Source: W0P28-013 sp051878315 (GTDB taxonomy: Bacteria; Bacteroidota; Bacteroidia; Bacteroidales; Paludibacteraceae). Taken from it: a DNA stretch of 64,000 nucleotides. This document shows, piece by piece, positions 9,156-15,764 of this stretch. The notes below the pieces were generated by a model. The model had not been told where the DNA came from. It did not search any database and saw only the letters and a list, made by a program, of their open reading frames with translations. The stretch lies in assembly GCA_051878315.1 (NCBI GenBank), contig JBJEJW010000013.1, forward strand, positions 1 to 64,000, in the 5' to 3' direction. Numbering within the stretch: position 1 is the first letter of the stretch; each line of letters starts with the position of its first letter. The position numbers were made by a program, and so were the translations under genes.

Positions 9156-9264
9156 TAATAAATCATCATAGCGTTGTTTAAATTATAAAATATAAAAATG
9201 CTTGTTAAATAACCAATGATAAAATCATAAATCATAATAGTACCGTTTTTAGATTATAAAAATT

Positions 9265-10098
9265 TCATAAAAGATACTTATTCAAATCAAATCCATACTC
9301 TGCAAAAAGAGTGTCAATTTTTTGATAATCGACAGGTTGATGTAAAACGCCGGCAATGTAATTGATCAGTTTATAGATATCAATCACCTCCCTGTCAAAT
9401 AATGTGGGTACATGGCGGGCATAATCTGCTTTGGTGTATGGATGTTGTGGTGTATGGCACAACTCAAAATCAAGCAGTTCCAACGCCCACGTCAGGTTTT
9501 CGTAGGTCAAAGCATTGTGCAACACGCCATGGTCGTGGAGTATGCGCAAATTACGAATCAACACATTTGCGGCAATCAAGTAATCTTCCTGAAAATTCTT
9601 GTCGTTCAGCCTATCCCATTTATGCACCTCGAGCCAAATGTCGTTTCTGTCCATAAATCCGGCATCGGCTATGCGCCACGGGCATTCCACACTATACTGC
9701 AACAAACAGGGTTTGATAGTTTCCTTGGTCTGCGGAATATAAATCGGATAATCCAACTCCAGTACACACTCCATCTGATTGGTTTTGATGCCCAATGCTT
9801 GCACATCTTGTCCGCAATAGAAGTCGCGCAGTGCGTCCTCTTTGCGTAGCAGCCCCCACACATCGGTCGGCATTTCGGGGGTGTACATAAAGGTATGCTG
9901 CGAAAAAGCCAAACCATTACCTTTGCTCACTATGTATCGGCCGTCGTCGTGGCGCCCAATAATAAAGCTACGGCAATGAATAGGAGAAAGACAATACATA
10001 TCCTTATCTCCATCTTGACTAAATATATAAGGATATACTTTATTATCTCCATTACGAGATAAAATTGTATATTCAAATGATGTATTATAACCTTTCAT
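9265..10098 (-). CDS. Kinase-fold protein with degenerate catalytic loop
   Basis: A 277-aa protein without signal peptide. The C-terminal half reads like a protein-kinase catalytic segment: an LHDHGVLHNALTYENL stretch at about 187-202 aligns with the HRDLKxxN loop, and LLDFE at 208-212 with the DFG motif. The loop has Ala (residue 196) where the catalytic Asp is expected. The N-terminal half has GR..VSKGNGL (about 53-63) and REF-like DFYCGQDVQALGIKT (about 92-106), faintly reminiscent of SelO-type pseudokinases. It is the last gene of the radical-SAM cluster, 10 bp after the M42 peptidase. It may modify or bind a cluster product; this is inference. Confidence 0.5.
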   Translation of the reverse strand: MKGYNTSFEYTILSRNGDNKVYPYIFSQDGDKDMYCLSPIHCRSFIIGRHDDGRYIVSKGNGLAFSQHTFMYTPEMPTDVWGLLRKEDALRDFYCGQDVQALGIKTNQMECVLELDYPIYIPQTKETIKPCLLQYSVECPWRIADAGFMDRNDIWLEVHKWDRLNDKNFQEDYLIAANVLIRNLRILHDHGVLHNALTYENLTWALELLDFELCHTPQHPYTKADYARHVPTLFDREVIDIYKLINYIAGVLHQPVDYQKIDTLFAEYGFDLNKYLL

Positions 10099-10108
10099 AT
10101 ATTTTTTA

Positions 10109-11023
10109 TCAAGATTTTTCTATAAATAATTGTATCAACTTGATGGCACTATCTATATCATCTTTTGACACCATTTCATAAGGAGTATGCATATATCTGC
10201 ACGGAATAGAAACAACAGCGGTACGCACGCCCTCGTTTGACACTTGGACTACATAAGCCTCTGTACCCGTCAGACTTGGCGATGGTTCAATTTGATATGC
10301 TATGTTGTTTTGTTCTGCAATATGTTTTAGTTTGCTATAAAGGCCCTCATCTACATCTGGTCCCAATGCCAACACGCACCCACTTCCTAATTCAATATCT
10401 CCATGCCTTATGGGATTCATTCCAGGGTAGTCGGTAGCATGCGTTGCATCTATTGTTATGCAAATGTCTGGTTTTATGGCATTGGCTGCGACTATAGCAC
10501 CGCGCATACCGATTTCTTCGTAGTTAGATGCCACATAATAAACATCAAAATTTACTTGTTTGTCTTTTAGTGCTTCTGCCACAGTATTCATCACCTGCAC
10601 ACCACAACTATTATCTAATCCACTGCCTGACATATAATTGTTGGGCAACTCTATGCGCAATGGTTGATAATAGACATAATCGCCAACACTAACCATAGCG
10701 GTAGCTTCTGCTTTGTTCTTGGCAGCAATATCTATCCAAATATTTTCCCACGACAGTTTACCCATTTCTTCTTTTTGCAAGTGAATAGGTTTTTTGCCTA
10801 TAATGCCCACGACTTTCGTATCGCCATGATGGATTTCCACTTGTCGGCATGGCAGGATATTTACATCTATACCGCCGTAGGGCTTTACATAAATGAATCC
10901 TGATTCATCTATGTAGGTTACCATCATTTTTACCACATCGGCATGGGCAATGAGCATTAATTTTTGCCCATTGCCTTGGTGGTGAGTGATCAAATTATTA
11001 AACAAATCGTTATTGTAATGCAT
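10109..11023 (-). CDS. M42-family metallo-aminopeptidase
   Basis: A 304-aa cytoplasmic peptidase of the M42 (glutamyl aminopeptidase/cellulase-M) type. The metal-site landmarks are visible in order: LIAHADVV, SGSGLDNSCGV, the catalytic-type pair in NYEEIGMRGA, ITIDATHATDYPG, and RYMHTPYE near the end. The first motif is VV where family members usually have E.G, so activity or specificity may differ. I place the start at the ATG that shares an A with the upstream ORF's stop (TAATG at 11025-11021), which implies translational coupling; an upstream in-frame ATG would give eight more residues. In this cluster a role in leader removal or trimming of the peptide is plausible. Confidence 0.75.
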   Translation of the reverse strand: MHYNNDLFNNLITHHQGNGQKLMLIAHADVVKMMVTYIDESGFIYVKPYGGIDVNILPCRQVEIHHGDTKVVGIIGKKPIHLQKEEMGKLSWENIWIDIAAKNKAEATAMVSVGDYVYYQPLRIELPNNYMSGSGLDNSCGVQVMNTVAEALKDKQVNFDVYYVASNYEEIGMRGAIVAANAIKPDICITIDATHATDYPGMNPIRHGDIELGSGCVLALGPDVDEGLYSKLKHIAEQNNIAYQIEPSPSLTGTEAYVVQVSNEGVRTAVVSIPCRYMHTPYEMVSKDDIDSAIKLIQLFIEKS

Positions 11024-11214
11024 TATTTTACTATATTGCTTAACCATTCATCAATTTCTTCAAGAGTAAAATTTCCGCCAACATTCGGATAGTTTACATT
11101 TTGACCATTCCAATAAAATGTAATAACAACGTTAGCAAGATTGTTTAAATTTTCTTCATTCAATATATAATTACAATCAACCTGAATTCCATTAATAACT
11201 TTATATGAGTACAT
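11023..11214 (-). CDS. 63-aa protein coupled to the M42 peptidase
   Basis: A 63-aa ORF I do not recognise. It has no signal peptide, one Cys (about residue 14), an Asn-rich middle (NLNNLANVV, YWNGQNVNYPN), a GG pair at about 47-48 and an acidic helix-like end (EEIDEWLSNIV). It begins about 30 bp after the terminator that follows the 34-aa peptide and its stop overlaps the peptidase start. It could be a second substrate, a recognition partner or an immunity factor. The tight coupling supports that it is translated. Confidence 0.55.
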   Translation of the reverse strand: MYSYKVINGIQVDCNYILNEENLNNLANVVITFYWNGQNVNYPNVGGNFTLEEIDEWLSNIVK

Positions 11215-11246
11215 ATTACTTTAACGATTTAAAAAACAACAAAAAT

Positions 11247-11274
11247 CTTTAGGAGAGTTATACCCCTCCTAAAG
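11247..11274 (-). terminator. Intrinsic terminator after the 34-aa peptide
   Basis: Read on the minus strand, a perfect 9-bp stem (CTTTAGGAG / CTCCTAAAG) with a 10-nt loop is followed by a T-rich tract (about ATTTTTGTTGTTTTTT, 11246-11231). It lies 13 bp past the stop of the 34-codon peptide and before the 63-aa ORF, so downstream genes would need readthrough. Confidence 0.75.
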
Positions 11275-11287
11275 AAACATTGGCTTT

Positions 11288-11392
11288 TTAGCGATTTCTA
11301 TACATCACACCACATTTGTATTCTGCCTCTTCAGGGCAATGACCCATTGTGACTACATTAGATATAGTGCTGATTCCAAGATTTACATTCAT
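11288..11392 (-). CDS. 34-aa two-cysteine candidate precursor peptide
   Basis: A short ORF, ATG at 11392 and TAA at 11290-11288, 34 aa. Key residues: an uncharged N-terminal part rich in Asn, Ile, Ser and Val (1-14), His18-Cys19-Pro20, two Glu, Tyr25, Cys27, and a basic end Tyr31-Arg-Asn-Arg34. It sits 46 bp downstream of the radical SAM/SPASM gene on the same strand and is followed directly by a strong terminator. Size, position and cysteines fit a RiPP precursor. No named precursor family is recognised, so translation and role are inferred from context. Confidence 0.55.
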   Translation of the reverse strand: MNVNLGISTISNVVTMGHCPEEAEYKCGVMYRNR

Positions 11393-11438
11393 AGTCGTAA
11401 AAATTAGATGGTTATAGGTGTACTGCGGGAGACACCAC

Positions 11439-12983
11439 TTATCCCTTTGTATGATATTGACGCTGCAAGGTTACCTTGGCCTTCGGTAATTGTTGCAATG
11501 CCGCTACAAATTCTTCTCTGTTCATCGGTGCATCATGCTCCATCAGTTTATGGGCAAGATTGTACCTGCATTTAGCCATAAAACAATTGGTTTCCGCCGG
11601 TTTGCGGAAGTCGCCGTGCTCGGTATAGTTCACACCGGCACAAAGATTACAATAGTCGCAATAGTCGTATTTTCCACACTCGGTGTAGTCTGCTACCACG
11701 GCTGCACGCCACTCTGCCAGCGTTTTACTATTGGTCAGCACATCCACTATCGTCCGACCACACAAATTGCCATACACCATAGTAAATGCCGGACACGCTC
11801 TCAAATCACCATTCGGCGATATACAGAAACCTGTTTTACCACTTCCACAACTGCATAAAGATAGATCGCGCTTTTGTCCTCCATAGTTCGGTGCTTCCTT
11901 TCCGACATACAAGGCAAGGTTGTTATCACGCAATACAACTTGCAGTTGCTCCTCGGTCAGTCGCAGTTGTTTGGCACATAGGTCGCCCGTGTTAGATTCT
12001 GTGATATTGATTTCAAACTGAGGTACGGCATTAAATTGTCGCGCCAAATCGGCCACCATATAATAGGTATGCAAGTTGGGTTGCATCACGCAACATTTCA
12101 AGTTCATTGGCACCGCTAGTTCCGACAACTCTTTGACTACCTGCATCGAACGCTGCCACGAACCGGGAATACGCGTAATGGCATCGTGGTCTTCGGCTAC
12201 GCCACTGTAAATGCTCACGCCTACCAAACGCGGATAGTAATCGGCCAATCGCTGAACCTCTTTTGTGATGCGCTGCCCGTTGGTATATACATCAAAGGCA
12301 ATCTCTTTTTGATAGAGATAGTCGATTATATCCCATGTATTTTTATTCGAGAACGGGTCGCCGCCACTCAAACAAACTTTCACCAAACCATGCTCGTTCA
12401 AATCGTCGATAATACGTTTGTACTCGTCAAGCGTCAACTCTTGCACATCGCCACGATGGCTTACTTCCTCGTCATTGCGTGTTGCACCGGGGTTATAGCA
12501 GTGAATACACTTTTCACTACAGCGATAGGTCAGTTCAAACATCACGGAACAAACCGTTTTGCCATCATTCACTGCATCAAAATAGGCTTGTTCGGCATTC
12601 GAGGTATCCATCGGTAGTTTTTCTGTCGTCGATTGATCGACCCACGCAGGCTGATTGTGCCTGTCGTTGGCCAATGCATGCCGATAGTGGACAATTTCGT
12701 CCCGGGTGCAAATGTGGTCAGTCAATAAACCTTGCTGCACTAATACGTCTGCAAATTTTAGAACAGACTCCTCGGCAATGCCGGTGTGTCGCGCCAAATC
12801 GATGATATCAACCGAACCATTACGGCCGGCGTTCAATATCTGTCCAACCACATCAGCCGACTGCTGTTCAAAGAAAAAACTAAAACCGGCCAAAAGATTA
12901 TACATGATTGCCACATGTTTTTCGGCGTTATATCTGCCACACGTCCACTCCGGACGATAGAATGTAGTATTAGAATTTGTCAT
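11439..12983 (-). CDS. Radical SAM/SPASM peptide-modifying enzyme
   Basis: A 514-aa enzyme. Residues 1-110 look like a small winged-helix or peptide-recognition region (ILNAGRNG..DIIDLARHTGI). The radical SAM core has the CxxxCxxC cluster motif at Cys155/159/162 (YRCSEKCIHCYN) and LSGGDP at about 205-210. The C-terminal SPASM domain supplies further Cys ligands: 377, 379, 387, 397, 408, then C436-x5-C442-x2-C445-x2-C448, and 467/472. SPASM proteins typically carry two auxiliary Fe-S clusters and modify ribosomal peptides. The neighbouring short peptide and peptidase make that the best reading here. A TAACTTTG box lies at 13058-13065. Confidence 0.85.
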   Translation of the reverse strand: MTNSNTTFYRPEWTCGRYNAEKHVAIMYNLLAGFSFFFEQQSADVVGQILNAGRNGSVDIIDLARHTGIAEESVLKFADVLVQQGLLTDHICTRDEIVHYRHALANDRHNQPAWVDQSTTEKLPMDTSNAEQAYFDAVNDGKTVCSVMFELTYRCSEKCIHCYNPGATRNDEEVSHRGDVQELTLDEYKRIIDDLNEHGLVKVCLSGGDPFSNKNTWDIIDYLYQKEIAFDVYTNGQRITKEVQRLADYYPRLVGVSIYSGVAEDHDAITRIPGSWQRSMQVVKELSELAVPMNLKCCVMQPNLHTYYMVADLARQFNAVPQFEINITESNTGDLCAKQLRLTEEQLQVVLRDNNLALYVGKEAPNYGGQKRDLSLCSCGSGKTGFCISPNGDLRACPAFTMVYGNLCGRTIVDVLTNSKTLAEWRAAVVADYTECGKYDYCDYCNLCAGVNYTEHGDFRKPAETNCFMAKCRYNLAHKLMEHDAPMNREEFVAALQQLPKAKVTLQRQYHTKG

Positions 12984-13057
12984 AAGTATTTCTATTTATC
13001 TGTGCCTACTCTTCTTCGGATTTTCGGCTTGCTCCATCTTCGTTTTTTATGCCCTTG

Positions 13058-13065
13058 CAAAGTTA
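13058..13065 (-). promoter_or_regulatory. -7 box upstream of the radical SAM gene
   Basis: TAACTTTG on the minus strand, about 75 bp upstream of the 12983 start. The nearest TTTG (13081-13078) is only 12 bp away instead of the usual 19-20, so the -33 element is weak or absent. Confidence 0.4.
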
Positions 13066-13106
13066 GTTTATATGTATCAAAAAATCATAAAAACTGCATA
13101 TCCACT

Positions 13107-13128
13107 ATAGATAGGAAAACCTATCTAT
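13107..13128. promoter_or_regulatory. Perfect 9-bp inverted repeat, possible operator
   Basis: ATAGATAGG and its complement CCTATCTAT separated by AAAA. It overlaps the 3' end of the HTH gene and lies about 55-75 bp upstream of the predicted radical-SAM start of transcription. The core GATAGG-TTTT also occurs in the 58-bp promoter cassettes at 8278 and 13400. There is no T-run, so it is not an obvious terminator. Confidence 0.4.
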
Positions 13129-13382
13129 TTTATCCATAAATCACTATCCGTTTTGGATAATGTGCCGCGCTGCGCCCATTTTTCCATATACAACCGAAAG
13201 AAATTGACATCCATAATGTCCGATATACGCCACAAGAGGTCGGCATCCATCGTCTTTTTCGAAAACAGTTTGTAAACATGATTGTTCGAACATGGCAACT
13301 GCCGCGCCAACCACACGCCGCTACGCCCTTGACGTTTCAGCTCGCGCTGTATTTCTCTACCGATAAAAACAACATTTTCCAT
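13125..13382 (-). CDS. Small HTH DNA-binding protein
   Basis: An 85-aa predicted DNA-binding protein. Residues 8-60 fit an XRE/Cro-like helix-turn-helix: an IGREIQRELKRQGRSGVWLARQL helix pair, a PCSNNHVYKLFSK recognition segment, then LLWRISDIMDVNFFRLY. It is paralogous to the 68-aa protein at 15246-15452. It lies between the radical SAM cluster (same strand) and the kinase unit (opposite strand). Its own upstream region is the second copy of the 58-bp cassette with TACTTTTG at 13407-13414, so a role in controlling both flanks is possible. Confidence 0.7.
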   Translation of the reverse strand: MENVVFIGREIQRELKRQGRSGVWLARQLPCSNNHVYKLFSKKTMDADLLWRISDIMDVNFFRLYMEKWAQRGTLSKTDSDLWIK

Positions 13383-13399
13383 ATTTTACGGATTGATTT

Positions 13400-13457
13400 T
13401 TCGCTACAAAAGTACAATGAAACCTATCCGAAACCATCATCCATTTCATCCATTTCG
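13400..13457 (-). promoter_or_regulatory. 58-bp promoter cassette, copy B
   Basis: About 91% identical by eye to 8278-8335. The minus-strand -7 box TACTTTTG is at 13407-13414, 18 bp or more upstream of the HTH gene start at 13382, followed outward by GGATAGGTTTC and the GGATGAAATGGATGATGG tandem motif. Confidence 0.65.
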
Positions 13458-13485
13458 TATAGCGGTATATTTCAACATTTTTTAT

Positions 13486-13493
13486 TATCTTTG
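13486..13493 (+). promoter_or_regulatory. -7 box for the kinase unit
   Basis: TATCTTTG on the plus strand, about 40 bp upstream of the 13534 start. No clear TTTG is found 19-20 bp upstream, so recognition may need an activator or a weak -33 element. Confidence 0.5.
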
Positions 13494-13533
13494 CAATCCG
13501 AATAATAACAAAAAGCAACACCCTAAAAATAAG

Positions 13534-14082
13534 ATGTTACCAAATACCGTCATCGACCAAATAAAACAGCGCAGTGGGCTTGCACTCGACTCTGCCAACG
13601 ACTATGAAAGTCTGTCGGCAGGCACCAACTTGGGGATCAACACCCTGAAACGCTTGTGCGGTTACACGCCCGACACCACCAAGCCACGTCGCTCGACACT
13701 CAACCTATTGGCACAATATTTAGGATTCGAAACATGGGACCTAATGATGAACCTCGAACCGGGCGACAGCGAATGGGACGACACATGTATTCACGCCGAC
13801 GAGATACAAAAAGGCGAATCGGTAACAGTAACGTGGCAGCCCAACCGGCAACTGACATTGCTATGCATCGGCGACGAAACATTCGAAGTCAGCAGCAGCA
13901 TCAATGGCAAACTACAAATCGGTGACCAACTGCACATCGAACTATTCCGCCTGCACCACCCACTGACGGTAACCAACATTGTACGCCAAGGACAACTGCT
14001 CGTCAATTCCGACGGCACACGCACGGCCTATATAGCCGGCAAACAAAACGGTATATCAACTCTTACAACCCATTTTCTATGA
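13534..14082 (+). CDS. Protein of kinase unit, HTH-like N-terminus
   Basis: A 182-aa cytoplasmic protein. The first 70 residues resemble a small DNA-binding-like module common in Bacteroidota (SAGTNLGINTLKRLCGY, then STLNLLAQYLGFETWDLMM). Residues about 85-180 form an all-beta region with GD.F.V, GDQLHIELF and a GKQNGIST end. The start at 13534 is chosen because it follows the TATCTTTG box and because the longer frame extends upstream through that promoter. Its stop overlaps the kinase start (ATGA), so the two proteins are probably made together and may act together. Exact role unknown. Confidence 0.65.
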   Translation: MLPNTVIDQIKQRSGLALDSANDYESLSAGTNLGINTLKRLCGYTPDTTKPRRSTLNLLAQYLGFETWDLMMNLEPGDSEWDDTCIHADEIQKGESVTVTWQPNRQLTLLCIGDETFEVSSSINGKLQIGDQLHIELFRLHHPLTVTNIVRQGQLLVNSDGTRTAYIAGKQNGISTLTTHFL

Positions 14083-15233
14083 TTGAATCGGAATACACTG
14101 CACAAACGTCCATACAGGACACACAAAACGAAGTACTCATTAACTCGGGAGGCACGGCCGATTGCTACAAAATCAGCCTACGCAACAGATTCTACATCGT
14201 TAAACGGCCCAAAGATATCTACGCCGACAATGCCGAATACCTGCAACTATTTCACAAAGAGTTCGATTTGGGCATACAACTCGACCACCCGAACATCGTG
14301 CGCTACTACGATTTGGGAAAGGACAACAAAGGCATATTCATCCGTATGGACTATGTCGATGGCGAAAACCTCACGACATTTGTGCAGCAAAATCCCGATT
14401 ATTTCAGGAAACGGAGCCATCGGCACCAATTTATCGACGAGTTGCTCGGAGCCATCGCCTATATGCACGCACACGAGATGCTCCACCTCGACATCAAGCC
14501 GCAAAACATCCTGATTACCAGACACGGACACCACGTCAAACTCATCGATTTGGGATTTGCGTGGACACAAGCATATCGCAGCCACAACGGCTGTTCCAAA
14601 GATTTCTGTGCACCCGAACAATTGGACACAACGGTGGGCAGCATCAGTCCGGCTACAGACATCTACGCTATCGGCAAAATGTTCGACCTGTTTGGACTTG
14701 CTCCGAGAAGCATCATTGCCCGTTGTACCAAGCCCACAGCCAATCAGCGTTTCCAAAATATCGAATCGCTACAAAAAGCCCTGCGCCAACGCACCACACT
14801 GCCACGACGCATAGCGACCACGATCGCCTGCATCATACTGCTGGCAGCCACACCTACGCTCTATATGTTACAACCACGTCCCGAGCCCGTAACGACCATA
14901 ACAACCATCACCGACACTATCGTCATTCGCGACACCATTGTAACACTGCCACCACCAAAAGTATTGACCAAACAAGATAAATTTCGGGCCACCATTCGTC
15001 ACGCATTCGACTCCATATATGCACCATTCTACAGCCAATATTCCTCCTATACCGAGGAGATGAAATTTGCGATAGAGGAGCCATTCGATGCTGCCAACGC
15101 ATACGCCGACGAAAAACTGAGCAGCATGAATCTATCCTTTCAGGACGAGATTGAATATACCCAAATCGTGTCCGAAGAGATAAACCGCATTATGAGCCCG
15201 TTTAACCGCATGGCTAACGCCTACGAGCCATAA
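14079..15233 (+). CDS. Membrane-anchored Ser/Thr protein kinase
   Basis: A 384-aa Hanks-type kinase. It has a glycine-containing nucleotide loop (NSGGTADCYKI, about 22-32), the invariant-Lys candidate in YIVKRPKD, the catalytic loop HLDIKPQN (about 134-141) and DLG for DFG (about 155-157), so the catalytic residues are intact. After the kinase domain a single membrane helix (IATTIACIILLAATPTLYML, about 245-265) leads to a Thr/Ile-rich linker and an exported C-terminal region of about 100 aa. It overlaps the preceding gene by 4 bp. The extracytoplasmic tail may sense a signal; substrate unknown. Confidence 0.85.
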   Translation: MIESEYTAQTSIQDTQNEVLINSGGTADCYKISLRNRFYIVKRPKDIYADNAEYLQLFHKEFDLGIQLDHPNIVRYYDLGKDNKGIFIRMDYVDGENLTTFVQQNPDYFRKRSHRHQFIDELLGAIAYMHAHEMLHLDIKPQNILITRHGHHVKLIDLGFAWTQAYRSHNGCSKDFCAPEQLDTTVGSISPATDIYAIGKMFDLFGLAPRSIIARCTKPTANQRFQNIESLQKALRQRTTLPRRIATTIACIILLAATPTLYMLQPRPEPVTTITTITDTIVIRDTIVTLPPPKVLTKQDKFRATIRHAFDSIYAPFYSQYSSYTEEMKFAIEEPFDAANAYADEKLSSMNLSFQDEIEYTQIVSEEINRIMSPFNRMANAYEP

Positions 15234-15245
15234 CTTTGACACACG

Positions 15246-15452
15246 CTATTTATACAATTCAAAAAAATTATACTCCAAGACTTCGGAAATACGACGCAAC
15301 AATCCTGTGTTGATGTCGGGTTTACGATAAACTTTATAGAGATGATTGGCCGAACACGGAATTTGTTGCGCCAACCACACGGTCGAACGACCTTGATCGT
15401 GCAGTTTCTTACGAATAACTTTCCCAATATGTATCTGCGCTATGTTCGGCAT
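15246..15452 (-). CDS. Small HTH DNA-binding protein (paralogue)
   Basis: A 68-aa protein similar to the 85-aa HTH protein at 13125-13382: IGKVIRKKLHDQGRSTVWLAQQIPCSANHLYKV aligns with IGREIQREL..QGRSGVWLARQLPCSNNHVYKL. The C-terminal extension of the longer paralogue is absent. It is convergent with the kinase gene, 12 bp apart. Together the two HTH genes bracket the kinase unit. Likely a DNA-binding regulator; target unknown. Confidence 0.65.
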   Translation of the reverse strand: MPNIAQIHIGKVIRKKLHDQGRSTVWLAQQIPCSANHLYKVYRKPDINTGLLRRISEVLEYNFFELYK

Positions 15453-15698
15453 GCAAAAAGTGTGGATTTTCCTTATTGCATTCCGAGGTATTTGCCGTAA
15501 CCTTCAAGTCAGATAAGTTCAGTCCACACTCATAGTGCAGACGCTTACAGAACTTATTCGTTGACTTGTTCGTCGAATCGGCAAATTTTCGGAATGTCGT
15601 GAATAAATAGCAAACGCTATAATCTTCTATTTGGTATTTGTCTATTTTACAATGTTATTTTATCTATTCAATTTTACGATGTTGATTTACAAATAATT
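15453..15698. other. Intergenic region with no gene
   Basis: No convincing ORF or RNA. It is moderately AT-rich with scattered direct repeats of TTTAC/ACGATGTT. I see no clear promoter box for the 15452 HTH gene. Confidence 0.5.
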
Positions 15699-15742
15699 AA
15701 GTTCATTCCGCAGTGTACGCCTGCACACCCCGGAATGAACTT
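15699..15742 (-). terminator. Long hairpin downstream of the MFS gene
   Basis: A perfect 12-bp inverted repeat, AAGTTCATTCCG (15699-15710) with CGGAATGAACTT (15731-15742), enclosing a 20-nt loop that itself has GTGTAC/GCACAC symmetry. It lies 22 bp after the stop of the transporter gene on the minus strand and is followed by an AT-rich tract, consistent with a terminator. Confidence 0.55.
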
Positions 15743-15764
15743 GTTTCTCGATAATTTTCGATAC

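Noticed and set aside
15699..15742. 12-bp inverted repeat as an insertion-sequence end
   Set aside because: Only one site, no transposase and no target duplication; its position after the transporter stop fits a terminator.
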